From a virus, in the IMG/VR virus record IMGVR_UViG_3300027687_000060, positions 1-27,382 of that record: DNA of 27,382 nucleotides; one strand, 5' to 3'. Below the pieces are notes generated by a model. It had not been told where the DNA came from. It was given only the letters and a program-made list of their open reading frames with translations, and did no database searches. Shown piece by piece: positions 8,500-14,978 of the stretch. The position numbers were made by a program, and so were the translations under genes. Position 1 is the stretch's first letter; every line of letters begins with the position of its first letter.

Positions 8500-8565
8500 T
8501 TATTTCTTTGGTGGTTTCTTGTTTCTTGTCTTACGCATGTTCCGCACTGGTAGTTCTCTTAACAT
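8500..8565 (-). CDS. Very short basic peptide, translationally coupled
   Basis: A 21-codon frame encoding MLRELPVRNMRKTRNKKPPKK. Its ATG overlaps the stop of the upstream membrane protein (TAATG at 8563-8567) and it ends 11 nt before the next gene. Ten of 21 residues are Lys or Arg, with no hydrophobic stretch. Either a real coupled micropeptide that binds nucleic acid or acidic partners, or a reinitiation spacer that carries ribosomes to the next start. No homologue is known to me. Confidence 0.4.
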   Translation of the reverse strand: MLRELPVRNMRKTRNKKPPKK

Positions 8566-9008
8566 TAGAATTGTCCTTTAGTGTAAATAGCCCATAGGAG
8601 ACCACCAATAGCGAATAGGCCGGTGGACACAAGTATAATAACCAACACGGTATTAACAACATTGGCTATCCTTTCTTTTGTCTTTAATCGTTTTCGTAAT
8701 TCAGCAGCGGCAACTTCATCTCTTTTCCTACGAGCTTCCACTTGAAACTGTAACCAATCATCCCAAAGACCTGCTCTACCTTGATATATAAACATCTCTT
8801 GAATAGCAGCCTCATGTTGCTTGATTTGTTCAAGAGCAAAGAAAGCCTCAGAGTCTGATCCCGACTGGTTAGCCTTCTTTGACAACTCCGACTTAGAGTC
8901 AAAGAACTTAAAGATATGTGAACCCGCTGCCATTATATCGCCGCCGTTGGCTATTGTTTCTTTAATAACACCAAAGGCAGCGTTGGCTATAGCGAGTTCA
9001 GCAATCAT
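8565..9008 (-). CDS. C-terminally anchored membrane protein of the fibre/lysis region
   Basis: 147 residues. The N-terminal part is helical (MIAELAIANAAFGVIKETIA), then a charged coiled region (about 55-112, e.g. VEARRKRDEVAAAELRKRLK), then one long hydrophobic segment at about 117-141 (NVVNTVLVIILVSTGLFAIG) and a short tail. The start overlaps the end of the holin-like gene by 4 nt. Proteins of this plan are frequent in marine podoviruses next to fibre genes, but I know no proven role. Possibilities are a lysis accessory protein or a virion membrane protein; the evidence does not choose. Confidence 0.65.
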   Translation of the reverse strand: MIAELAIANAAFGVIKETIANGGDIMAAGSHIFKFFDSKSELSKKANQSGSDSEAFFALEQIKQHEAAIQEMFIYQGRAGLWDDWLQFQVEARRKRDEVAAAELRKRLKTKERIANVVNTVLVIILVSTGLFAIGGLLWAIYTKGQF

Positions 9009-9208
9009 TTAATAATCCAATTCATAACTAATGTTAACGCACCACCTAAGACGGCAGCTATAGTCATCCCCATCCAGAAGCCACCTTTAGACTGATTAGC
9101 TAAGGCCAACAATTCTTTTAGGTCAGATTCCATACTCTCAACTTTACAAGTTAGGTTATCTACTTGGGCAATAAGTTTTCCATATTCAATTGGGTCTATA
9201 GAGTTCAT
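9005..9208 (-). CDS. Holin-like small membrane protein (coiled coil + one TM)
   Basis: 67 residues: an N-terminal amphipathic or coiled-coil part (LIAQVDNLTCKVESMESDLK, about 12-31), then a hydrophobic helix (about 44-65, FWMGMTIAAVLGGALTLVMN) and a charged end (WIIK). This is the arrangement of XhlA-type and related small phage holins or holin-associated proteins. It sits after the tip/chaperone modules and before another membrane protein, with ATGA-type couplings on both sides. A second, 3-TM-type holin-like protein is encoded at 19699-20088, so this one may be an accessory or antiholin (inference). Confidence 0.55.
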   Translation of the reverse strand: MNSIDPIEYGKLIAQVDNLTCKVESMESDLKELLALANQSKGGFWMGMTIAAVLGGALTLVMNWIIK

Positions 9209-9267
9209 ACATTAGCAGGCTCTGGTGTATTACCCTCTACCAGCCACTCAAGGTAGTCCTGTGTCAT
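9205..9267 (-). CDS. 20-residue coupled micropeptide between chaperone and holin-like gene
   Basis: Frame encoding MTQDYLEWLVEGNTPEPANV. Its ATG overlaps the upstream stop (ATGA at 9264-9267) and its TGA overlaps the next ATG (9205-9208). It exactly fills the gap between two genes in a coupled chain, which argues for translation. It is acidic, has an N-terminal amphipathic stretch and a Pro-rich end, and no membrane segment. It may only relay ribosomes; function unknown. Confidence 0.45.
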   Translation of the reverse strand: MTQDYLEWLVEGNTPEPANV

Positions 9268-9524
9268 TTTGGGTACTCCGCTTTCACTGCTAAACAAGCA
9301 TCAACATACGCTTGAACTTGTACAGCATCACCCTTCACCACACCGTCTAAGTAGTCGGTAACGGGTGGGTAAGCAACGGCTCGTAACTCTTGGTAGGTTG
9401 GCGCTACAACTGGTACAGCAACAACCTCGACTGCTGCCATGCCCTTTGTCCACTCAGGCAATTCACTTACACCATCCCATTCAAATTGGTAGTAGCCATC
9501 ATTATTATCTTTAAATGCAATCAT
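9264..9524 (-). CDS. Tip-associated small protein / fibre chaperone, module C
   Basis: 86 residues. An N-terminal region (MIAFKDNNDGYYQFEWDG) precedes the C-terminal block shared with two other genes here: TYQELRAVAYPPVTDYLDGV, then KGDAVQVQAYVDACLAVKAEYPK (two parts of one stretch). The pattern R-x-x-x-YP-x-x-x-D-x-LD ... AVKxxYPK is common in small genes directly behind phage fibre genes and is usually taken to be a fibre assembly or tip protein. Start by TAATG overlap with the tip protein gene, so a 1:1 coupled pair is likely. The role is inferred from context. Confidence 0.65.
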   Translation of the reverse strand: MIAFKDNNDGYYQFEWDGVSELPEWTKGMAAVEVVAVPVVAPTYQELRAVAYPPVTDYLDGVVKGDAVQVQAYVDACLAVKAEYPK

Positions 9525-10087
9525 TATGCAACCCTCGCTATCGTGAAAAGACTAGCCCTACCGCCGGTGGCTGCTCCACCGTCAGTGTGTGCTCTAACAA
9601 CCCCTGTTGCCGCTATATATACGGTAACGGAGCAGACAGTAAGATAACCATTTACCGCAGAAGTAGCAGCAGCAATTTTGTCAGCTAGAGTAATACTGTA
9701 TATGCTGGTAGTAAGTTGAGTTGAGTTTAAGGATACACCAAAATCTCCTGCTGCGTTTGGTGCTTCAGCAAAATGTATTGAATATACCCCATTTGTGTTT
9801 ATGGTAAATGACCCACCAAGTGTTGCACTATCAGCATAAGTAATATCAACACCTTGATTTTCTAAAACATTAGTAAATCTACGAATTTTGGTGTTAGTTG
9901 AGCCGTAACCATTTGCAGTGTTCAGGCGTACATAGCTTAGGCTTTGTGCTAAAGCAATTGTCCCAGTCTCGTCAGGCATTGTTAATGTTCTATTTGTATT
10001 AGTCGCAGGAGGAATAACAGTAATGATGCCCGTTCCAGATTGCGACAGCATCTCTAGCTGACTGACTCCAAGTATTCCATTAGCCAT
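9524..10087 (-). CDS. Tail fibre tip / receptor-binding protein, module C
   Basis: 187 residues. A short connector (ITVIPPATNTNRTLTMPDET) matches the connector of the 178-residue tip protein upstream. It is followed by a beta-rich domain with the pattern YVRLNTANGYGSTNTKIRRF ... GVYSIHF, which I recognise from many phage-encoded tip domains with a C1q/TNF-like jelly roll feel. The C-terminus is ASLFTIARVA. It is preceded by a strong AAGGAGG site and coupled (TAATG) to the upstream chaperone. Connector plus distal domain suggests an interchangeable tip. Confidence 0.7.
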   Translation of the reverse strand: MANGILGVSQLEMLSQSGTGIITVIPPATNTNRTLTMPDETGTIALAQSLSYVRLNTANGYGSTNTKIRRFTNVLENQGVDITYADSATLGGSFTINTNGVYSIHFAEAPNAAGDFGVSLNSTQLTTSIYSITLADKIAAATSAVNGYLTVCSVTVYIAATGVVRAHTDGGAATGGRASLFTIARVA

Positions 10088-10353
10088 TATTCGCCTCCTT
10101 TAGGGAATTCTTGTTTCACTGCTGTAATTGTCAACTTCCAAGCATCAACGCCACCGTGGTAGATTAAATCTAGCTGGTCGGGAATGGATGGGTAGGCTGC
10201 GGCTCGTTGGGTCTTGTATGCGTTAGCGGCAACCAAGGCTTCAGCGGCAGCAAGGTCATAAGACACTACTTGCTCATTGGCATCGTAAGCAACACCACCA
10301 CGCATTGTTACGATAGCTGGGTTTAATTTGTAAATTGCTTCAATTAAGTTCAT
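10087..10353 (-). CDS. Tip-associated small protein / fibre chaperone, module B
   Basis: 88 residues, starting MNLIEAIYKLNPAIVTMRGG. A longer frame exists (start 10383), but it would overlap the tip gene by 34 nt. The ATG at 10351-10353 overlaps the upstream stop by ATGA and has GGAG at good spacing, so I chose it. The C-terminal block (AYKTQRAAAYPSIPDQLDLI ... AVKQEFPKGGE) is homologous to the 86- and 78-residue proteins beside it. It is probably the partner of the preceding tip protein. Confidence 0.7.
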   Translation of the reverse strand: MNLIEAIYKLNPAIVTMRGGVAYDANEQVVSYDLAAAEALVAANAYKTQRAAAYPSIPDQLDLIYHGGVDAWKLTITAVKQEFPKGGE

Positions 10354-10886
10354 GCTGCAATCTCCATAAGTGTTAGTGTGCAAATTGCTGCGTCAACTTC
10401 AAATGTTGATGTGCCGCTGCTAGTTCTTAAATACAATGTATAAGCTGTTGCTGATGTTGTCGCTGGGGCATCATATGCGCTTATTGAAATTGGAAAGTCA
10501 GTAGAGCCTCCGGCGCTATAAACCTGATATAACCCACGGGTAGCATTTCCAATGTTTGTAGCATCTCTATAAATAGTTAAGTACGCCTGATTAGTTGTGC
10601 TAGTCCTTAATACACCACCAGCAACAATTATAAAAATCTTGCTTGTTGCACTTGTTGGGGTTATTGAGGCACTAAATGAAGTAGTAACAAAAGAAGTGCT
10701 TGTTGTTGGCACGCTGGTGGTGGTATTAGCACTCACCACCTGCAACACATTACCAGCACGACTAAGCGTATCAATCGTCCCAGCCTCGTCAGGCAAAGTC
10801 AATGTCCTATTTGTACTGGTGGCTGGCGCTTCAAGGGTGAATGTTCCACTCCCTGTAGCCGCACCCTTAATTGCTATATTACTCAT
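10350..10886 (-). CDS. Tail fibre tip / receptor-binding protein, module B
   Basis: 178 residues. Connector FTLEAPATSTNRTLTLPDEA near the N-terminus, similar at DNA level to module C. It is followed by a Ser/Thr-rich beta domain (SFSASITPTSATSKIFIIVA; then ISISAYDAPATTSATAYTLY) that resembles a frequent phage tip domain ending in a strand TLTLMEIAA. Preceded by AAGGAG, with an ATGA overlap with the upstream chaperone. Its distal domain is unrelated in sequence to those of modules A and C. Confidence 0.7.
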   Translation of the reverse strand: MSNIAIKGAATGSGTFTLEAPATSTNRTLTLPDEAGTIDTLSRAGNVLQVVSANTTTSVPTTSTSFVTTSFSASITPTSATSKIFIIVAGGVLRTSTTNQAYLTIYRDATNIGNATRGLYQVYSAGGSTDFPISISAYDAPATTSATAYTLYLRTSSGTSTFEVDAAICTLTLMEIAA

Positions 10887-11119
10887 TTGGTCTCCTTCGG
10901 ATATTTGTCTTTGACTGCTTGAATAACCGCTGCCATTTCAGCAGGGAAAACACCAGCATGGAACAATGCGTCTAATTGGTCGCCAATGCTTGGATACTCT
11001 GGGACACGTTGTTCTTGATAAGTGGGTATAACAGGTTTAGGCAGCGCAGCAATCTCGGCTGCTGTTAGGTCAATTGTTGTTTGTACACCGGTTTGTACAT
11101 TAATTTCAATTCTTTGCAT
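10883..11119 (-). CDS. Tip-associated small protein / fibre chaperone, module A
   Basis: 78 residues. An N-terminal strand region (MQRIEINVQTGVQTTIDLTA) then the shared block TYQEQRVPEYPSIGDQLDAL ... AVKDKYPKETK. It lies 9 nt after the 184-residue tip protein with AAGGA as ribosome site. It is the first of three copies of this small family in the cluster. The N-terminal parts differ between copies, while the C-terminal blocks are conserved. Confidence 0.7.
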   Translation of the reverse strand: MQRIEINVQTGVQTTIDLTAAEIAALPKPVIPTYQEQRVPEYPSIGDQLDALFHAGVFPAEMAAVIQAVKDKYPKETK

Positions 11120-11128
11120 TGGGTGTCC

Positions 11129-11683
11129 TTATTCGTACATGATGTTAATAGAGCCAGCATCAAACGTATCTGTGCCGTTGACGGTAGTAATGCGAACTCG
11201 GTCTAATGTGCCGCTTAAAGTAACAGCTCCGGCAGTAGGCATAGTCCCAATTGCAGTATCTATTGCCGAAACACCAGAAGCAACCCATACATTTGATCCA
11301 AGCGTTGTAATTGTCAACCCACCACTGATGACCGTAGCTGCACCCAAGTTGCTATACACACCAAACCCAGTAGTAAGGTTTGTAGTGGCAACCCCTGTTG
11401 TAACTACTGATGCAGAACCCGTGTATCCAGATGTTGTAGGGCTACCTGCGCCTATTTGAACCAAGTAATGGCTACTTCCATTAGTAGATACACCACGAAA
11501 CATCACAGTAATCTTCTTAACCCAACTAGGTATTCCAGTAAAGTCAATTGCTGTTCCAGATGTAGAAGCAACCGCAGTACCGGATGTTAACGGGTATAGG
11601 ACTGCACCATTTGTTTCTATGTAATCAGTTGACGTTAAGTCGGGGGTTGTAATCCCTGTCGTTCCATTTAATATAATACTCAT
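11129..11683 (-). CDS. Tail fibre tip / receptor-binding protein, module A
   Basis: 184 residues. N-terminus MSIILNGTTGITTPDLTST, a common fibre connector, then a beta-rich domain with the widespread phage tip pattern IDFTGIPSWVKKITVMFRGV followed by STNGSSHYLVQIGAG, ending GTLDRVRITTVNGTDTFDAG and SINIMYE. I recognise this domain from the distal ends of many tail fibres in environmental phages. It lies 9 nt downstream of the Mtd-N-like gene. Encoded separately here, it presumably assembles onto the fibre as a tip (inference). Confidence 0.75.
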   Translation of the reverse strand: MSIILNGTTGITTPDLTSTDYIETNGAVLYPLTSGTAVASTSGTAIDFTGIPSWVKKITVMFRGVSTNGSSHYLVQIGAGSPTTSGYTGSASVVTTGVATTNLTTGFGVYSNLGAATVISGGLTITTLGSNVWVASGVSAIDTAIGTMPTAGAVTLSGTLDRVRITTVNGTDTFDAGSINIMYE

Positions 11684-11692
11684 GTTCTTTCC

Positions 11693-12010
11693 TTAAAGTA
11701 TAACTAAGCGAGAGCCAGTAGGAACGGTAACAGTGATGCCAGTGTTAATTGTCAGCGGCCCTGTTGTCATCGCATTCTTACCAGTGGTGAGGGTATAGTT
11801 GGCAGTTACGGTTGGTGTGTTCTCGTAAAATACATCGTCAACACCCGTACCAGTTGCACCGCCACCCACTTGAACCACAACACCCCCTGCGGTCTTTGTG
11901 TATAACTTACGGTCAGCAGTGTTGATTGCTAACTCAGCCGCCGTTAGGTCGCCAGTACCGGGAACAGCAGAGGCTGTTGAACTGTTTTTGAGAATAATTG
12001 TATTTGCCAT
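11693..12010 (-). CDS. Mtd N-terminal-like fibre protein
   Basis: 105 residues. The first half (MANTIILKNSSTASAVPGTG, DLTAAELAINTADRKLYTKT) matches the pattern of the N-terminal, virion-binding domain of the major tropism determinant and many other fibre proteins (LxxGELAINxADxKLYxK). The second half is a fibre end repeat (PTVTANYTLTTGKNAMTTGP ... VTVPTGSRLVIL). Its ATG overlaps the upstream fibre stop (TAATG), and its ribosome site lies inside the last codons of that gene. No C-type lectin variable region or template repeat is visible, so a diversity-generating system is not supported here. Confidence 0.7.
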   Translation of the reverse strand: MANTIILKNSSTASAVPGTGDLTAAELAINTADRKLYTKTAGGVVVQVGGGATGTGVDDVFYENTPTVTANYTLTTGKNAMTTGPLTINTGITVTVPTGSRLVIL

Positions 12011-12966
12011 TAATAAGTTCCTCCGTCAATGGTCGATGTGTTAATAAGTCCGTTAGTCACTGCAATAGGCCAAGTGCCGGTAGCGTTTGCCCCACCTACA
12101 TCTGCCTTAGTTGTTAAGTCCAGCACTGCCCATGAAGCAACAGTGCCATTAGTTGTCAGATACTCACCGCTATTTCCAGTTTGGTCAGGTAGAGCATCCA
12201 CTGCCGCCCATGAAGTAACAGTACCATTAGTTGTCAGAAACTCGCCACTGTTGCCTGTCTGAGCCGGTACAGCCACAAGAATAGCAGCCGATAAGTCAGC
12301 AGGTTGTGTAGCTGAGTCTGCCGTAGAGCCTTGAGCCGCCGTAGCGAAATAACCTACATCTTGAGCCGCTGCTGTGCCCACATCTGCCGCTTGGAGGGCT
12401 GAGTCTGCCAGTGTACCTTGAGCCGCTGTAGCATAGGCTGTAGCTGCTGTAGTAGCCGCTGTACCCAGTCCTAAGTTAGTACGGGCAGTTGCTGCATTGT
12501 CTAGGTCACTAAGGTTATTAACATTTATTAGAGCGCCTGACAAAGAAGCATATGCATCAAGCCAAGCAGAGCCACTCCACACCTTCATTAACTCATCTAC
12601 AGTGTCAAAGTATAAAGCACCAGTAATTAACGCATCACCGTCATTGTCCGTTGTAGGTGCTGTACCTTTAGCGCCTAAGTAACGGTCATCAAAGGAGTCG
12701 TAAGAGGCTGCGGATTCAGTGGCGCTATTAGCGGAAGCCGTGGCGCTGTTGCCTGAAGTTGTGGCACTGTTAGCTGATGCAGTGGCGCTGTTAGCTGATG
12801 CAGTTGCTCTGATGTTAGAGGTACTTGCACTGGTGGCTGAGTTTGAGGCGCTTAGAGCCGCTCCTGTGGCTGCATTGACTGCAATTACTGCTTGGGCGGT
12901 GACAGCAGTTACAGTTGCATCTGTGTTACTATCTCCTGCGCCGCCTATGCCTCTGTATATTGCCAT
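12010..12966 (-). CDS. Long tail fibre, Ala/Ser heptad shaft
   Basis: 318 residues. N-terminus MAIYRGIGGAGDSNTDATVT is a frequent attachment sequence of podovirus fibres. A shaft follows of 7-residue repeats (SATASAN and variants, about 54-88), then a linker domain (ALYFDTVDELMKVWSGSAWL), Ala-rich repeats (YATAAQGTLADSA) and two 26-residue repeats (QTGNSGEFLTTNGTVTSWAA / QTGNSGEYLTTNGTVASWAV). It ends TIDGGTY. There is no enzymatic or large receptor-binding domain, so the binding tips are probably the small proteins encoded downstream (inference). AAAGGA precedes the start. Confidence 0.8.
   Translation of the reverse strand: MAIYRGIGGAGDSNTDATVTAVTAQAVIAVNAATGAALSASNSATSASTSNIRATASANSATASANSATTSGNSATASANSATESAASYDSFDDRYLGAKGTAPTTDNDGDALITGALYFDTVDELMKVWSGSAWLDAYASLSGALINVNNLSDLDNAATARTNLGLGTAATTAATAYATAAQGTLADSALQAADVGTAAAQDVGYFATAAQGSTADSATQPADLSAAILVAVPAQTGNSGEFLTTNGTVTSWAAVDALPDQTGNSGEYLTTNGTVASWAVLDLTTKADVGGANATGTWPIAVTNGLINTSTIDGGTY
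12129..12270 (-). repeat. 78-bp tandem repeat in the fibre gene
   Basis: Two copies with a period of 78 bp (anchor CCCATGAAG at 12129 and 12207) encode two 26-residue fibre repeats. Differences are mostly at third codon positions, indicating selection on the protein. Confidence 0.75.
12719..12844 (-). repeat. 21-bp tandem repeats coding the fibre shaft
   Basis: About six degenerate 21-bp units (units begin at 12719, 12740, 12761, 12782, 12803, 12824); those at 12761 and 12782 differ at one base. They encode the SATASAN heptads. Such repeats allow length change of the shaft by slippage. Confidence 0.8.
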
Positions 12967-12967
12967 A

Positions 12968-13117
12968 TCATTCCTTTGTTGGTTTCTTAACTACAGGTGT
13001 CTTTTCTTTAGGTTTTATTACTTCTACAAAGTCAGGGTGTTCTCTCATCTGCTTAATATCATAATCTAAAGTAAAGGTAACAATAGAACCACCTTGTTTA
13101 CATACAAATTCAACCAT
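12968..13117 (-). CDS. Small protein between capsid and fibre genes
   Basis: 49 residues from the ATG at 13115-13117, which has AAGGAG at 6-nt spacing. A longer frame starting at 13168 has no ribosome site and would begin inside the post-capsid hairpin region, so I reject that start. The N-terminal half is beta-like (MVEFVCKQGGSIVTFTLDYD), then EHPDFVEVIKP and a Lys/Pro tail (KEKTPVVKKPTKE). A similar small protein beside capsid genes in other phages suggests a head-associated protein, but no function is established. Confidence 0.6.
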   Translation of the reverse strand: MVEFVCKQGGSIVTFTLDYDIKQMREHPDFVEVIKPKEKTPVVKKPTKE

Positions 13118-13172
13118 ATATTCTCCTTGTTTGTAGAATTCACTCTTGTAAATAAACTCTACAAACATGAAA

Positions 13173-13194
13173 GGGGACTCCCTAAAGAGTCCCC
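13173..13194 (-). terminator. Weak terminator hairpin behind the capsid gene
   Basis: An 8-bp perfect stem (GGGGACTC 13173-13180 with GAGTCCCC 13187-13194) with a 6-nt loop. On the minus strand it is followed by only TTTC, so read-through is expected. It lies 10 nt after the capsid stop, as the partial terminator behind T7 gene 10 does. It probably lowers fibre and tail expression relative to capsid (inference). Confidence 0.7.
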
Positions 13195-13204
13195 AGTCTA
13201 GCTA

Positions 13205-14122
13205 TTAACCAAGCATTGCGAAAGCAACACCAGCGTCATCACGCAACTCTTTAACACCGTACAACGTGTCAGCAGTGTACAATGTAGCCAAGTAGTCTTG
13301 CTTGTACTGAGTTTGTGAGCGAACGCCCATCTGCTCTGCAAAAACAAACGCTTCTTTGTGGAACATCAAACCAATGCGGTCAGTTGCAGTAGAAGGAGTA
13401 GCAGCGTTGGTAGACACGTAAACCATCATGCCATATACATCGCCAATGCGACCGTTATGGATAGTGTTACCTGAACCAATATCACCAACAAAAGACTGCT
13501 CAGTGAAACGGGCAATACCCATCATCACGTTACGGCCTACAGGTGGCAACACAATTGAGCGACCGTCCATTGGCACATCAGCATCGTCCAAAGTCTGAAT
13601 CATCTTGCGAATACCAGCGTCAGTCAATGCAGTACCAGCAGTAGTACCAGCAACGTAAGGAGTAGTGCCATCACCAGCTAACACTGCTTTGTTGTAAGCA
13701 GTAGTGCCTGAACCACCTTGTAGGCCAGAGCCTAATTCGATGATAGAGGTGTCAACTTGCTTACCTAAAGCGTAGCCAGCGTCAGAAGTGTAGAAACGGC
13801 GCATAGATGACAAGGCTTGAACTTCAGCAATGTCTTCAATGAAGCGTGAGTATTCAAAGTGTTGGTTAACAATAACTTGAACTTCAGTCTCAGTAGCAGC
13901 AATCAAAGTAACAGCGGTAGAAGCAGCTTTAGCAGAAGCAGCACCACGAGTTGGCTTTGGAATGTGCAATGTGTCGCCCTTTTTGCCCTTGAAGGACATC
14001 TTGGAGACAAGGTTAGCCATAACTAGGTTTTGCTTGTAAGCGGCAATAACTTCGTCAGACCAGATTTCAGGGATAAATACAGCACCAGTTGCTTTGGTGA
14101 CTTGGGGGGTAGGATAGGCCAT
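13205..14122 (-). CDS. Major capsid protein
   Basis: 305 residues, starting MAYPTPQVTKATGAVFIPEI. The motif IPEIWSDEVIAAYKQNLVMA followed by NLVSKMSFKGKKGDTLHIPK is typical of phage coat proteins of the HK97-fold class. The protein continues with helix and P-domain-like parts (IVNQHFEYSRFIEDIAEVQA) and ends ELRDDAGVAFAMLG. It directly follows the scaffold gene and precedes the fibre genes. AAAAGGA precedes ATG, and many codons are the same favoured ones, fitting high expression. The weak hairpin just downstream fits the usual capsid position. Confidence 0.92.
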   Translation of the reverse strand: MAYPTPQVTKATGAVFIPEIWSDEVIAAYKQNLVMANLVSKMSFKGKKGDTLHIPKPTRGAASAKAASTAVTLIAATETEVQVIVNQHFEYSRFIEDIAEVQALSSMRRFYTSDAGYALGKQVDTSIIELGSGLQGGSGTTAYNKAVLAGDGTTPYVAGTTAGTALTDAGIRKMIQTLDDADVPMDGRSIVLPPVGRNVMMGIARFTEQSFVGDIGSGNTIHNGRIGDVYGMMVYVSTNAATPSTATDRIGLMFHKEAFVFAEQMGVRSQTQYKQDYLATLYTADTLYGVKELRDDAGVAFAMLG

Positions 14123-14148
14123 TTTAATTTCCTTTTAGTTTAAAAATT

Positions 14149-14928
14149 TTACTTTACCCGACCCTCAGCATATGCAGCCATAATTTCAGGTTGTAATGCT
14201 TGATAGCGGTCAGGATTTCTTTGCATGAGATCAATGATGTCAGCGCGGCGGTATGTTTTCTTGAGACTCTCGCCAGAACCTGTTGAACTACCTGTTGAGG
14301 CAGCTCGTATTGCATTTGATCGTGTAGCCTTTTCTGCCTTCACTGTGTTATTAACAACTTGTGTTCTTTCTTTCCAAGTTGACAGTAACTCATGTGCAGC
14401 ATCAAAGTCATACCGTTGATCTGCTCGTTGAAACAATTCCTTACGCACATTGCTCTTTGTAATCCACTCTCCAAACCCAGCGTCTTGTAACACTTCTTGG
14501 AAATCAGGGTGAGATTGCTTGAGGTTAGCTAGGGCTTCCGCCTTTGCCATCTGCGCTGTATATTGTTCAGCTTGCTTAATCTTCGGATGTTTATCGATAG
14601 CCCGTGCAATGGCTTTATCTGGGTCTGAGAAGAAATCTAGTTCCTCTTCGACATCGGGGGCTTTGTTGACGGTTTGAGCTTTGACAAAATCATCAACCAC
14701 ACGGCGTAATTCACCGACTTCACTACCCTGCTTGCCCATAGCTCTCTCAGCTTCTTGGTGCATACGAACAATGTCTTTTACGCTCTTGTTCCTATACTTT
14801 TCAGGTATGTCGTCTTCTTCAGGGGGTTGAGAAGTTTCCTCTTCAGGGGTCTCTACCTCTTGTTCCTCATCAATTGAGCTGAATTCGTCTGGTTGAAGGT
14901 CATCACCCTCGTCTAAAAATGTTGCCAT
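14149..14928 (-). CDS. Capsid scaffolding protein
   Basis: 259 residues from the ATG at 14926-14928 (CGGAGA ahead of it); a start 15 nt upstream lacks a ribosome site. The N-terminus is very acidic and disordered (EEQEVETPEEETSQPPEEDD). The middle is helical (KSVKDIVRMHQEAERAMGKQ; LRRVVDDFVKAQ) and the C-terminus basic with helices (SLKKTYRRADIIDLMQRNPD). An acidic start, helical body and basic helix-loop-helix end are the hallmarks of podovirus scaffolds, which bind coat protein through the C-terminus. It lies immediately upstream of the capsid gene. Confidence 0.88.
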   Translation of the reverse strand: MATFLDEGDDLQPDEFSSIDEEQEVETPEEETSQPPEEDDIPEKYRNKSVKDIVRMHQEAERAMGKQGSEVGELRRVVDDFVKAQTVNKAPDVEEELDFFSDPDKAIARAIDKHPKIKQAEQYTAQMAKAEALANLKQSHPDFQEVLQDAGFGEWITKSNVRKELFQRADQRYDFDAAHELLSTWKERTQVVNNTVKAEKATRSNAIRAASTGSSTGSGESLKKTYRRADIIDLMQRNPDRYQALQPEIMAAYAEGRVK

Positions 14929-14978
14929 GTTTTCTCCGTACATAGAATGTATTGTGGAAATTAAAATAGCCCTTATAC

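Noticed and set aside
10597-11459. Plus-strand open frames of 105 and 145 codons opposite the tip genes
   Set aside because: Mirrors of Ser/Thr/Ala/Val-rich coding sequence on the other strand; Val/Thr/Pro-rich translations and no ribosome sites.
11693-12010. Possible diversity-generating retroelement because of the Mtd-like N-terminal domain
   Set aside because: No reverse transcriptase, no variable/template repeat pair and no C-type lectin domain are visible; the domain is a general fibre attachment module.
12719-13069. Plus-strand frame with LLAEAVALLPEVVAL-type repeats
   Set aside because: It looks like a repetitive hydrophobic protein but is only the antisense reading of the fibre's 21-bp repeats.
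13118-13168. N-terminal extension of the 49-residue protein
   Set aside because: It starts next to the post-capsid hairpin and has no ribosome site, while the inner ATG has AAGGAG at 6 nt.
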